Source: Pseudomonas sp. RIT-PI-r
GTDB lineage: Bacteria; Pseudomonadota; Gammaproteobacteria; Pseudomonadales; Pseudomonadaceae
Length of the DNA stretch: 64,000 nt
Assembly: GCF_001297015.1 (NCBI RefSeq)
Contig: NZ_LIGE01000031.1
Location: 176,855 to 240,854 of the forward strand
Direction: 5' to 3'
Positions within the stretch are counted from its first letter, which is position 1. Each line of letters opens with the position of its first letter. Below the pieces are notes generated by a model, which worked only from the letters and a program-made list of their open reading frames with translations, ran no database searches and was not told the DNA's origin. A program made the translations under genes and the position numbers. Shown here piece by piece: positions 51,699-60,230 of the stretch.

Positions 51699-51968
51699 AT
51701 GTTTCTGTCTGCCTTGGAACTACGCAATATCATTGAAAGCAGTTTTTTGCCGAAACGCTGCCAGTGCACGCTGTCGCCGGACTTGTCGATGACCGTCAAG
51801 GTTTTCGGCGATCACCAGACCGATCAGGTCGATCTGCTGGTCAGTGGCATCGACGCCAGCCATCTCAATGGCTGTCGTGAAATCAACGAATTGATCGCCG
51901 GGCTGCGCTCGGATCTGAACCAGCAAACTGTGCAACATCACTACAGCCCACGCTCCAGAGTCGTTTAA
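51699..51968 (+). CDS. DUF1652 protein
   Basis: An 89-residue protein of the Pseudomonas-specific DUF1652 family: LSALELRNIIESSFLPKRCQCTL at the start, then SMTVKVFGDHQTDQVDLLVSGID and INELIAGLRSDL. Function unknown. AAGGAGAGGG lies before the ATG. The long upstream leader and the predicted sigma-54 promoter with TTGCAA sites suggest specific regulation. Its stop overlaps that of the opposing membrane protein gene by four bases. Confidence 0.88.
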   Translation: MFLSALELRNIIESSFLPKRCQCTLSPDLSMTVKVFGDHQTDQVDLLVSGIDASHLNGCREINELIAGLRSDLNQQTVQHHYSPRSRVV

Positions 51969-52363
51969 CGCACGGTTTCACCCAGTTCGACCGTCACGCG
52001 CCGGGCCTGCACAAAGCCAAGGCCCAGCGCGAACTCGACCAGCACCGCGAGCAAAATCCCGGGGCCGGCATGACCGTTTAGCCATTCCGCGAAACCCAGC
52101 ACCGCCAAACCAAAACAACCGACGATAAACCCGTTGCTCAGCGCATTGCGCCCCAGCGACGGCGGTGCATTGCGCACCAGATAAAACATCACCCCCAACG
52201 CCGCAAACAGCACCGCACTGCGCCGCGCGACAAACCCGGCAGCGTCGGAATACTCGATGCTCCAGATCGCCAGCAGCCTCTCCGGGAAAACGCCCCAAGC
52301 CAACGCCAGCAAGAAACACAACGAACACGTGAAGCCCGACAACGTGCGAAACGACAACTGCAT
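51965..52363 (-). CDS. small integral membrane protein, unknown
   Basis: A 132-residue protein with four hydrophobic helices (FTCSLCFLLALAWGVFPERL, SAVLFAALGVMFYLVR, GFIVGCFGLAVLGFAEWL, GILLAVLVEFALGLGFV). It resembles DUF4345/DoxX-like small membrane proteins only loosely; function unknown. AAGGA precedes the ATG at 52363 by seven bases. Convergent with the DUF1652 gene. Confidence 0.72.
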   Translation of the reverse strand: MQLSFRTLSGFTCSLCFLLALAWGVFPERLLAIWSIEYSDAAGFVARRSAVLFAALGVMFYLVRNAPPSLGRNALSNGFIVGCFGLAVLGFAEWLNGHAGPGILLAVLVEFALGLGFVQARRVTVELGETVR

Positions 52364-52452
52364 GGCGAATCCTTGCGGCAGTGAGGAGGGCTCCGAGCAT
52401 AACCGCCGAAACTCCCCACGCCTACCGCAAACCCGCAAATCAGACGTTTCTG

Positions 52453-52722
52453 TCAGTTCTGGAAGTTGCACGCGTCAGACAATTTCCGATAGCTGATTTC
52501 CTCAGACTTACCGGCATTGTCGATGTACTTCATATCGGCCGTGACCACTTTGCACAGTTGCGTTGGTGGCTCGGTCAACGACACCACCTTGGCCACCTGC
52601 AGCGGCATGCCGTACTCATACGGCACGGCTTTGGATGTGGCAGAGGTGTCATTGGCCTGGGCCAGCCCGGCGAACGCAGTGCAGGCGAGGGCGGCGGTGA
52701 GCAATAAAGGACGAATGTTCAT
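52453..52722 (-). CDS. DUF2790 secreted protein
   Basis: An 89-residue exported protein with a signal peptide (about 23 residues). The mature part carries the DUF2790 pattern: VPYEYGMPLQVAKVVSL, PPTQLCKVVTADMKYIDNAGK and a final cysteine in SDACNFQN, giving a two-cysteine fold. Pseudomonads carry several such small proteins, some induced by copper or in infection models; function is not known. Confidence 0.85.
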   Translation of the reverse strand: MNIRPLLLTAALACTAFAGLAQANDTSATSKAVPYEYGMPLQVAKVVSLTEPPTQLCKVVTADMKYIDNAGKSEEISYRKLSDACNFQN

Positions 52723-53083
52723 GAAAGGACTCCCGTGTGGCGGTTCTAGAGTTCGGCGTGACTCACCCGAACCTGCCGCACTGGGCGACAGCCGGAATGG
52801 CTGAGGGCGTGCGGTTCAGTAGAGTTTTTGACCACGGCGTTAAGGGATGGTTAACCAAGCTGAATGCCGGCTGTCAGGGAGTGGGGTGGTTTTCTTCGGG
52901 ATGTTTGGCGAATTCCTACAAAGGCTGGTGCCTTGTCTGCTTTCGGCGGCTGGAGCGGGGCGGTTATTGTCGGTTGCCGCTGCAAAATCAGTGGTTCGGG
53001 TTTGGTCACCTGAGAAAAGTTCATTGCATATGTGCCATCATTTGCATCGCTCGGATTTCACGATCCGTGGAGTGCATTGCTAT
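52723..53083. other. intergenic region before the structured leader
   Basis: About 360 bases with no gene supported; a plus-strand frame runs through it but lacks codon bias, conserved motifs or a ribosome site. The DUF2790 promoter must lie at the left end and a promoter for the RNA leader at the right. Confidence 0.45.
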
Positions 53084-53161
53084 GGCGGCTGTGTGCAGGA
53101 CGCCTTCGGGCGAGCTGAGTTTTGAACTGTTCTCGGTTGACCAAGCCTGTACACGGCCGCC
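53084..53161 (+). ncRNA. predicted structured RNA leader with 16-bp stem and UUCG hairpin
   Basis: GGCGGCTGTGTGCAGG (53084-53099) pairs with CCTGTACACGGCCGCC (53146-53161) over 16 positions, 14 Watson-Crick and 2 G-U wobble. Inside is CGCC-TTCG-GGCG (53101-53112), a hairpin with the stable UUCG tetraloop, and a smaller CTGAG/CTCGG stem. It ends 57 bases before the ATG of the small protein at 53219. Role unknown. Confidence 0.55.
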
Positions 53162-53218
53162 TCCCACCGTTTGGTCACGGCTATGGCGGTTACCTTCTAA
53201 TACAGTTGAGTAATCAGA

Positions 53219-53515
53219 ATGCCGATAATTAAACTGCTACAAAACCGCTATCTCCCCCTCAGCAGCAACGTCACCGAAACCCCGACGCTGCTCATCGACA
53301 CCCAAGCCAACCCGAAAGACATCCTCGAAGCCGCCGTCCAGCGCATCCGCGCCGCCGCTGACCTGCTCGAAACGCTGCATTGCCTATGCTTCAAACACGC
53401 CGACGTGCAGGACATCCCACACATCACCCATGCGCTTTACCTGCTGACGCAGGATGGCAATGATTTGCTGCAGGTTGCGCAGCAGCAGATGTTGAGTTGG
53501 AAGGCGTCGGTTTGA
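53219..53515 (+). CDS. small conserved Pseudomonas protein (DUF3077/DUF6124-like)
   Basis: A 98-residue cytosolic protein, mostly helical: NPKDILEAAVQRIRAAADLLETLHCL then HITHALYLLTQDGNDLLQVAQQQM. It resembles the short DUF3077/DUF6124 proteins repeated many times in P. fluorescens genomes; no function is known. The gene has no strong ribosome site and is preceded by the folded leader, suggesting translation control. Confidence 0.65.
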   Translation: MPIIKLLQNRYLPLSSNVTETPTLLIDTQANPKDILEAAVQRIRAAADLLETLHCLCFKHADVQDIPHITHALYLLTQDGNDLLQVAQQQMLSWKASV

Positions 53516-53536
53516 TGAGAAATTGAAAGGACGAAA

Positions 53537-53567
53537 CCACGGGACGGAGTGAGAAACGCCCCGTGTT
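53537..53567 (+). terminator. possible terminator hairpin
   Basis: CACGGG / CCCGTG stem with a 16-base centre followed by TTTCTG, 21 bases after the stop of the small protein gene. T run is short. Confidence 0.4.
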
Positions 53568-53667
53568 TCTGCGTGGCAAGGGCAGCGCCGGGCGCACGAA
53601 TTCGCTCATAAACTAGAAAAGTCAGAAAGGCAGCCACCAGCACTTTCACGCAGATCAATATCTTCAT
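53540..53667 (-). pseudogene. DUF3304 N-terminal remnant
   Basis: Minus strand encodes MKILICVKVLVAAFLTFLVY, a membrane anchor, then RIRAPGAALATQKHG, which matches the anchor-plus-R(T)PGAAL start of the two intact DUF3304 proteins in this island. Beyond this the reading frame shows no DUF3304 similarity and runs antisense into the neighbouring gene. I infer a third, truncated copy. Confidence 0.45.
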
Positions 53668-53702
53668 GATCGGACATGGGCACCTCGCTGAATCGCATAT
53701 TC

Positions 53703-54200
53703 TTACTGCGCTTCAATGCTTTCCGAAACAGCCTTGGATGGGCGGGATTCGAAGGGGCTGAAGAGGTCAGCACTCCATCCGAGCCGAACTTGATTACCCG
53801 GATCAAAGCGCACATGCAGGTACTGATCGTGTGGGCCACGCTGGGGAAGCGAAAGCTGAATTTCATGGCGCTCTTCTACCGCGCCCTGTATTTGCTGCTG
53901 TTTGGTCATGTCCAATATCCAAGTGACTTTGGCTGTGTCTCCCTCAAATTTGGAGCAGCACATAATTCCACCGCCGCCCATTGCGACCAGATTGCCGCCC
54001 CAAAAGTCATTTATCCAAAAGCTGAAAATTGGGCGATCTGTGTAATTTTCTGATGTCAGCATGGCGCCGGACGTACGAAATAGATCAATGATTTTTGGGG
54101 TGGCGTAGCTAATCAGCAAAGCTAGTAAAGCAACGGCTATTTGCCTTCTTCGCCATGTTCGTTTTCGACGTGCGTCCGCAGCAATATCTATCAAGCGCAT
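53703..54200 (-). CDS. DUF3304 protein, putative immunity protein for the Tle-like effector
   Basis: A 165-residue protein with an N-terminal membrane helix (RRRQIAVALLALLISYATP) and the DUF3304 domain: SGAMLTSENYTDRPIFSFWINDFWGGN, GGGGIMCCSKFEGDTAKVTWILD. DUF3304 genes commonly sit beside T6SS phospholipase effectors and are proposed periplasm-facing immunity proteins. Here it lies directly downstream of the Tle-like gene on the same strand. ATG at 54200 is used; a GTG three codons upstream is possible. Confidence 0.78.
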   Translation of the reverse strand: MRLIDIAADARRKRTWRRRQIAVALLALLISYATPKIIDLFRTSGAMLTSENYTDRPIFSFWINDFWGGNLVAMGGGGIMCCSKFEGDTAKVTWILDMTKQQQIQGAVEERHEIQLSLPQRGPHDQYLHVRFDPGNQVRLGWSADLFSPFESRPSKAVSESIEAQ

Positions 54201-54259
54201 GAAATCCACACTAGAAAAGCAATATTCAGTCTTTGAGACTGAAATGAATCTGCGTGATT

Positions 54260-56077
54260 TTAGGTTGACGCGCCTGACTCTGCTGAAGATTTCCGCATCA
54301 TCTGTTCAAGATAGTCTGGGGCCATTCCTTTGGTTTTATTCAAATCAGGAATGTCAAATGCTCTAACTGAGAAATATTTTATGGAGCTTGGAGATTGCGA
54401 CATTTGGCTCATCATGAATTTGTCATTCACGTAGAACTCCAGTAAATCCTCGATATCGAAGTTGAGACTCTTTGATTCAGTTGTGAACCATTCGTCGAGC
54501 AAGGCTTTTTCTGATTTTGTCGCAAGCCCGATGCTTAAACGCTTGGCTTCTCTATCAACCTCTTCGAGCCAACCAAGTTCAGCACGAAGTCCTTCTTTGC
54601 TTTCGCGAGTTTGTTTGAGAGCCGCATCACGCTTATTTGCTTGAGCTTCAGATTCACTCCCCATTCCCAGCATGCGTTTCAATGATCCGGTGTCACCCAA
54701 GATTGGACGCTCCAAGCGCTCCTCTTCGTCGCTATAGGCGCGGTGTTGTTCACTATATAACTCCCACAATCCGCGGAGTCTTTGGATGTATAGACGACGA
54801 TGGGCTAGAAAGGCGTCAGCAGAAACCATTTTATTGCCAGCTATAGAAGCGTATCTTTTACTCGCCTCAATGGCGTTGGTGCCATTAATATGGTCGTGCA
54901 ACTCGAAGAAACTAGCTACATATCTGTCTTTTTCTTGAAGTTTTGTTATTGACGGGAATGGAACCCCCGCGCTATATGCGGCACGATACATTTCGTGGAG
55001 AGTGGCAATATGTAGTTCTCGGCTATGAGGAGCGCTGTTCTTTACTAGCCCACCCCCTACGTCAACACTGGTACCCGGAACCAATCGCTCTTCCCAGCGA
55101 GGGGTCAGTGATCCGGTCCCGATCAGACGGGCACGCCTGTCGCTTCTACACTCATGGGCAGCAACCAAATGAAGTGCTGATTTGACGGGGCCAGGTAGGC
55201 ATTCACCGTCATCTACCGAATTTGAAATCGGCAGCAAAAAATCACGAACTACCGATGCTTCCATGCTCCGATCTACCGCATCGAACAGGCCAGCAAAAAC
55301 AACCTCCAGCTTTGCGCCTTTATAGATAGTAGTACCAGGGTCGCATGCCTCCAACAGTTTGTGAGCGAAAGCTCGCGCAAGCGTGGCGCCATAATCGAAT
55401 CCGAATACCGATACTGATATCTTCTTGATCTTAATCGAGTTTGTGCTTTTCACGTCCTCGACGAGCTTTTCGAAACGGTTAGTCGCGGCCTCTAATCTAG
55501 TGTCTACACCAGTTTTAAGTAAGCTAAAAGCTATTTCGTGGTCACGGACTGGAGAAACGCCTTCGACTGACGCCTTTGCCGCTGTAGTGGCAATAGCGGA
55601 AATAAGATTTTTCGGTTTGAAATTGTTTGTAAAATTTTCCCACCAGTTTTTTCCAGTCAACAAATCCTTACCAACTTCAACAGCAGCTTCTGTAGAGTTG
55701 TCTTTCGGTAATTTGGAAACATCATCCTTGATTTTACTGATCGCACCGTTGATGTCGGCGGCGCTCGTAGTTACGTTCGTGCCTAAAGTGGCGTCGAAAG
55801 AAGTAGCAAGTCCGGAAATATAATATTTATGGTGCTGGTTAGCCGGGTCCGAAGGTTCAGAGGTCTTCTCATGAGGATAAGCAAGAAAAAGGCGACCAAT
55901 ATTGGTCACTCGGTCTTCCTTCAAGTCATCCTCAAGGTTTCGGCTGACACCATCAAAAAAGTACCCAACATGGAGTGTCCCTTCGCATGGTAGTACTGAA
56001 CTTTTTTTGCCCTCCGCGACCGTTTTTGTGCGTGCGCTAATGGCTTGTGCATCAAATAGTTTTTTAGGTTCGCTCAT
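54260..56077 (-). CDS. Tle-like (DUF2235-related) T6SS hydrolase with altered nucleophile motif
   Basis: A 605-residue alpha/beta hydrolase relative of T6SS phospholipases. Family features: LHVGYFFDGVSRNL (counterpart of FDGTGNN), SVSVFGFDYGATLARAFAHKLL, VVFAGLFDAVDRSM and PGTSVDVGGGLVKN. The usual nucleophile elbow GFSRG is GFDYG here, so Asp replaces the catalytic Ser, and the GVHSDLGGGY motif is changed to GTSVDVGGGL. The C-terminal half is charged and helical. Its ATG overlaps the stop of the upstream DUF3304 gene (ATGA). Either an unusual enzyme or an inactive effector. Confidence 0.75.
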   Translation of the reverse strand: MSEPKKLFDAQAISARTKTVAEGKKSSVLPCEGTLHVGYFFDGVSRNLEDDLKEDRVTNIGRLFLAYPHEKTSEPSDPANQHHKYYISGLATSFDATLGTNVTTSAADINGAISKIKDDVSKLPKDNSTEAAVEVGKDLLTGKNWWENFTNNFKPKNLISAIATTAAKASVEGVSPVRDHEIAFSLLKTGVDTRLEAATNRFEKLVEDVKSTNSIKIKKISVSVFGFDYGATLARAFAHKLLEACDPGTTIYKGAKLEVVFAGLFDAVDRSMEASVVRDFLLPISNSVDDGECLPGPVKSALHLVAAHECRSDRRARLIGTGSLTPRWEERLVPGTSVDVGGGLVKNSAPHSRELHIATLHEMYRAAYSAGVPFPSITKLQEKDRYVASFFELHDHINGTNAIEASKRYASIAGNKMVSADAFLAHRRLYIQRLRGLWELYSEQHRAYSDEEERLERPILGDTGSLKRMLGMGSESEAQANKRDAALKQTRESKEGLRAELGWLEEVDREAKRLSIGLATKSEKALLDEWFTTESKSLNFDIEDLLEFYVNDKFMMSQMSQSPSSIKYFSVRAFDIPDLNKTKGMAPDYLEQMMRKSSAESGAST

Positions 56078-56556
56078 GGCTGAATACCTTGTTCGTCAGT
56101 CTTTTGATGATTAACTGATTTTGCAGAGGGTGACTTTGTATCCAGCGTTGTTGCCGACCACATAAGCTCAATGTTGTTGCCGGGGAGAAAATAGACATGC
56201 AACGTATCGTCTTCGGCATTGCGTTTTGGCATAGGCAATACTGCTTCATGTCTTTCGATTTTCATTCCTTGGTCCTCTTGGGCTTTTGACATGCTCAGGA
56301 TCCAAACGACCTTGGCAGTATCGCCGGACATCTTCCAACAACAGGTAACTCCACCATTTCCTCCCCAATTATCGTTTACCCAGTAGCTACCTACAGGCCT
56401 TTCCATATAGTTGTGGGATGTTAGGGCTGCTCCGGGTGTTCGGGTAGTGTTGTAAATATAGAATCCCGTCACGAAGACAGCGACGAGCAGAACTCCGATT
56501 GCTAAAGATCGGCGTTTCCATCTCCGTTGATTTGAATTATTCAGTATCAGTGACAT
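56074..56556 (-). CDS. DUF3304 protein, second copy
   Basis: A 160-residue protein with anchor SLAIGVLLVAVFVTGFYIY followed by RTPGAALTSHNYMERPVGSYW, NDNWGGNGGVTCCWKMSGDTAKVVWILSMS. It is homologous to the DUF3304 gene at 53703-54200 across the full length (WG/N, CC and DTAKV motifs shared). It precedes the Tle-like gene with a four-base overlap, so immunity-type proteins bracket the putative effector on both sides. Confidence 0.78.
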   Translation of the reverse strand: MSLILNNSNQRRWKRRSLAIGVLLVAVFVTGFYIYNTTRTPGAALTSHNYMERPVGSYWVNDNWGGNGGVTCCWKMSGDTAKVVWILSMSKAQEDQGMKIERHEAVLPMPKRNAEDDTLHVYFLPGNNIELMWSATTLDTKSPSAKSVNHQKTDEQGIQP

Positions 56557-56609
56557 TGGGATTTTTCAAGGCTAATGTTCGCAAAATGACTATGTACAGA
56601 GATATTGAC

Positions 56610-57449
56610 TCATTCAGACAATTGCTGCATCACGATCCCAAGCGGTAGCTTGTCTGCAAATGCTCGCTCTTTAGCTTGAGCCCACATTGGCCAGTTATTT
56701 GGGAATTCGGCATCCATAAGTTGGAGGCTTGCGAAAAGGCTGATGTCCTCCGAATTGGTCAGTCCTTCGTTACGGCCAGCGTCTAACGCTTCTTTGACTT
56801 GTTTCAACCGTGCACCGTGGCAGGTGCTGGCAAACACTTCAGGCGCTTCTTTTTCCAGTTCAGTGGTGAGGCTGTAGGGCAGGGGATCGATCTCCATGTC
56901 CGTCCACAGCTTTGCGTCGAGAAAAATAGGCTCGTATCTTCCGGGCTTTTCAAGGTTGAGGCCCATCAGAGAGTGCCATTGATCTTCTTCTGTGGGCACC
57001 CACCATTCTTGCAGCGGGCCAAACAGCCAAGCATGCCAAGACAGATCATCGCGTGCGTACAGCATCGGCAGCACTTCTGGCGCGTAGCTACGGATCATCA
57101 GGACTTCGCCAGCTTCATTATTTGCCAGCAACGCATCACTCAGGTGAGCGGCGAGCTTGTCGGCCGGGCAGTCGGTACGAATCCAACTGGCCATCGCGGT
57201 GCAGCCGGTGAAGTGTTCGTGAGCGAGAAAGGCCTCGAATTCCATGTGGCTAACGTCGACGAGCCAAGGGCCGTAGTTGCGCAGTTCGGCGAATTCCGGT
57301 TGCACCATCAACGGCCGTCGCGACGGGTCCGCACTGACGAACTGCAATCGAGCGGGGTCCGGCAACAGACCCGTTTCAACGATCGCGAATATCGACTGAG
57401 CGTTCTTTTGCGCTTCGCTCCAGGCTTTCGCCGCGTCACTCTTTGTCAT
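56610..57449 (-). CDS. DUF4123 T6SS adaptor/chaperone
   Basis: A 279-residue DUF4123 protein (Tap/TEC type), which loads an effector onto the VgrG spike. Conserved pattern: IFAIVETGLLPD, YGPWLVDVS, FTGCTAMASWIRTDCPADKLAAHLSDAL and VLMIRSYAPEVLPMLY. The start ATG shares a base with the VgrG stop (TGATG), so it is coupled to the truncated vgrG gene. Its client is probably the Tle-like protein encoded two genes downstream. Confidence 0.9.
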   Translation of the reverse strand: MTKSDAAKAWSEAQKNAQSIFAIVETGLLPDPARLQFVSADPSRRPLMVQPEFAELRNYGPWLVDVSHMEFEAFLAHEHFTGCTAMASWIRTDCPADKLAAHLSDALLANNEAGEVLMIRSYAPEVLPMLYARDDLSWHAWLFGPLQEWWVPTEEDQWHSLMGLNLEKPGRYEPIFLDAKLWTDMEIDPLPYSLTTELEKEAPEVFASTCHGARLKQVKEALDAGRNEGLTNSEDISLFASLQLMDAEFPNNWPMWAQAKERAFADKLPLGIVMQQLSE

Positions 57450-58462
57450 CAATTGGCCCCCGATTGCAGGGCGAGTTTTTCGCGCATGGCTTTCTTTAGG
57501 CATTCGACGCAGATGCCGGTAGGTGCTTTGAGTTTCGGCGTCACGGCGAGGGACTCCGCCTGCATCATCTGGTTGGCGCGGGTTTGCATCAGACGTCCGG
57601 CGTTATCAATGGCTGCGAGCCCCGGGATGAATGGAGCGAGGATCTGAATGCCGGTGCCGGCTCCCGGCCCGCCACCCGAATTCACCTTCACTTCCGCACC
57701 GCTGATGGTCACGCCACCGGCGTCGACCTTGACGAAACTCCCGCCGGCCTTGGCGGTAAGCTCCATGCCACCTTCAACCACCACCTTGTCGCCAGCGTGG
57801 TAGTGAATCTCCGTCCCGGCCTCAACAAACTGTGCAGTCCCCACTTTCAGGTGCTGGGTGACACCGACGGTCAGGTGATCATCCGCACGCATCTCGCTAA
57901 TTCGATCCAGATGCGTAATCCGGTGCTCTTCAACCTTGAACTCGCTCAGCGTATTGGCTTCAACGGTGTCATGCCGCTCATTGCCGACACGAATCTTTTG
58001 GTCGTGCTCGATGTTTTCGTCCCAGTCGCGTTGAGCATGGATGTAGATCTGCTCGACGCCTTTCTTGTCTTCAATGCGGAATTCGTTGTAGCCCTTGCCG
58101 CCCGGTGAGCTGAGGGTTTTGAAGGTGCTGCGGGTCTTGTTTGCCGGCAGGTCGTAGGGGACGACGTTTTCCTTGTGGTACAGGCAGCCGGTCACCAAGG
58201 GCTGATCGGGATCGCCTTCGAGGAAGGTGACGAGCACTTCCATGCCGATGCGCGGGATGGCGATGCCGCCGTACGCGGCGCCGGCCCAGCCACTGGCGAC
58301 GCGCATCCAGCAGGTGGTTTTGTCGTTGGACTGGCCTTCGCGATCCCAATGGAATTGCACCTTGATCCGGCCGTATTGGTCGCAGTGAATTTCTTCACCC
58401 GCAGGCCCGGTGACGATCGCGGTCTGGCTGCCGAGGTCTTTGTTCCATCGTACTGTTAGCCC
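57449..58462 (-). pseudogene. vgrG: vgrG, 5'-truncated
   Basis: The open frame (about 337 codons) begins after an in-frame TGA at 58463-58465 and enters VgrG only at GSQTAIVTGPAGEEIHCDQY, so the gp27-like N-terminal half is missing. What remains is the gp5-like part (KVQFHWDREG, GMEVLVTFLEGDPDQP), the beta-helix needle region (SEFKVEEHRITHLDRIS) and a C-terminal tail with CVEC. There is no in-frame ATG with a ribosome site near its 5' end. The 5' edge lies 40 bases from the DUF2931 stop. Most of its sequence is nearly identical to the VgrG fusion at the window end. Confidence 0.8.
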
Positions 58463-58502
58463 TCAGCATCGTTAATTCATAGATCAAGCCGGCGCTCTTA
58501 CA

Positions 58503-59153
58503 TCACCAAGAGCCATACGGCACGCCGAACGTCTCGACGTATTCTTTGGAATTCTCTGAAAGCGAATCGTATCGACCACCCGATTTGCCTTCGTATGGCC
58601 CACGTGGGTCAACCTCGGCCTTCACTTGCGTGACCTCGATTGGTGTCAGACATGGGCCAAGCACCCACACTTTTGCGATGCCACCCGGCGCGAGACCGAT
58701 TGCAATTGCTTTTCTGTAACCCGTCGTCCACTTACCTGTAGCTTCGCAATAAGTTTTTTCAGCTGTACGCATAATTTCTCGGGTTGATTCAGGTATATCG
58801 ATTCCGACTTGGTAAGTCTGCGGCTCCGCCAATGATTGCCAACGTACAAAAATCTTTTTTGGTAAATCTGCACCGGTAACGTACTTGCCTTTTCCCCAGC
58901 CCGATCTTTTTGGCCAGCCCTTTGGGTCGCCCGCATTATTTTTAGGAGTCTGAATAGCGGAAACTCCGCTCATTGCCCGTCGATATACCTGCCCCTGCAT
59001 ATCGATGACATCTGCAGTTTCAACCCAAACTTCCATGTAGTCAGGAGCTGAAAAACCTAAGCGCCAAGCGTCATATGGCAACGAACCTGCGTTTGCAAAG
59101 GTTGATCCCACCAACAACATGGCGGCAAGCAGGAAGCGAGTAAAACTACTCAT
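58503..59153 (-). CDS. DUF2931 putative immunity protein, copy a
   Basis: A 216-residue exported DUF2931 protein: LPYDAWRLGFSAPDYMEVWVETADVID, then RRAMSGVSAIQTPKNNAGDPKGW and the C-terminal FGVPYGSW shared with its two paralogues. Unlike them its leader ends LLVGSTFANA, lacking the lipobox Cys, so it is probably soluble periplasmic. Its ATG overlaps by eight bases the end of the decayed tle sequence, as copy c overlaps the intact fusion, indicating ancestral pairing of effector and immunity. Confidence 0.82.
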   Translation of the reverse strand: MSSFTRFLLAAMLLVGSTFANAGSLPYDAWRLGFSAPDYMEVWVETADVIDMQGQVYRRAMSGVSAIQTPKNNAGDPKGWPKRSGWGKGKYVTGADLPKKIFVRWQSLAEPQTYQVGIDIPESTREIMRTAEKTYCEATGKWTTGYRKAIAIGLAPGGIAKVWVLGPCLTPIEVTQVKAEVDPRGPYEGKSGGRYDSLSENSKEYVETFGVPYGSW

Positions 59154-60024
59154 TTGGATGAACCGTCCGAAGCAGGTTGTCATTAGGGCGATTAATGAAC
59201 AGTATGCCAAGATCACTGTTGTTTAATCCCTTCGCAGCATTCCAGTTGTCAGATAGGTGAACATAACGCTGAAACAGCAGTTGTTCTTGTTGCAGGGTCA
59301 GGCCAATTGTTTTGCTCTTGCCCAATGCGTATGCCATTAATTTTTCAGAAATCTCATCTAGTTCCGTTGGTAGAGCAAGTCTCGGATCGTTAGCAGAAAT
59401 TTCCCCGAACGGGACGTCATTCTAGACAGCCAGCTCACGCATAATCCGCAGATAGACCAATGACAGTTCACTACGCACTTCGCGTTGGCTGCTTACTGCC
59501 GCATAGACATGCTTTTTCGGGGTTCGATCATCTCTGTCCATGCTGTTAAAATTTACCTCCCACGTCCAAAGTTCGAGAGACAAATCGTACTGAGCCATCT
59601 GATCTTGGATGCGGCGAAGATCCTGCTGTGCGAGTTTGTAACTATTAGCTTCGGTCGCCATTGATCTCCGCTCGACGTCGCTTCGACGTGGCTTACTAAT
59701 CAGCACTTTTTCAGTAGCTTTTGGTAGATACCCCCCACCTAAATCAGAGTGAACGCCGGGCAGAATTATGTCTGCGGCCCCTGCGCTATTTAACGAAAAG
59801 TTATACCTACGCTCGTTTTTAGCGACAAGGTGCACAATTTTTTTGGCAGTATCTGGTCCTAAGGCAATATTGATACCTGGATTCCACGAGCCCTTAGCGA
59901 TCCCAGTGGAATTGTACTTTGATGCGGCCGTACTGGCTTCGCGACCGGTGAAGCTCAGTGCTTGCAGGTCGGCGTTGGCGCCTTCGAACGTGAGGGTAAT
60001 GGGGGCTGCATTGGCGTCCAGCAT
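59146..60024 (-). pseudogene. vgrG-tle1 fusion remnant
   Basis: Begins with a true VgrG start at 60024 (ITLTFEGANADLQALSFTGR). At about 59945 it jumps, in another frame, to VgrG internal sequence QYGRIKVQFHWDR, then near 59900 to Tle1 sequence NPGINIALGPDTAKKIVHLV and PGVHSDLGGGYLP. A TAG at 59422-59424 replaces the Glu of MRELAVEND; the frame then continues to the normal end VHPNE at 59146. Two internal deletions, a frameshift and a nonsense codon make it non-functional. Confidence 0.85.
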
Positions 60025-60060
60025 GCCTTGAATTCCGTCCGTTGAATAAGCAGGTGGCGA

Positions 60061-60230
60061 ATGTTGCAGGATACAGCTACCGCCTTCAAGGCGCAAAATC
60101 TGATGAAAAGGAAGAAACTCAAGCTTCTCCCTTTTTACTCACCAAGAGCCATACGGCACTCCAAATTTATTTACATAAACCTTGGAAACATCTGAAAGTG
60201 AATCATACTGACCATCGGATTTTCCCTCGT
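60061..60230. repeat. direct repeat, copy 1 (module leader plus DUF2931 3' end)
   Basis: Nearly identical to 61034-61203: starts ATGTTGCAGGATA.AGCTACC and runs through CTCACCAAGAGCCATACGGC into the end of the DUF2931 gene. The left part is the untranslated leader of the vgrG remnant that starts at 60024. Confidence 0.85.

Noticed and set aside
52737..53213. A 158-codon plus-strand frame upstream of the small DUF3077-like gene
   Set aside because: It runs through the paired arms of the predicted RNA stem, is rich in Cys/Trp/Arg, lacks a ribosome site and looks non-coding.
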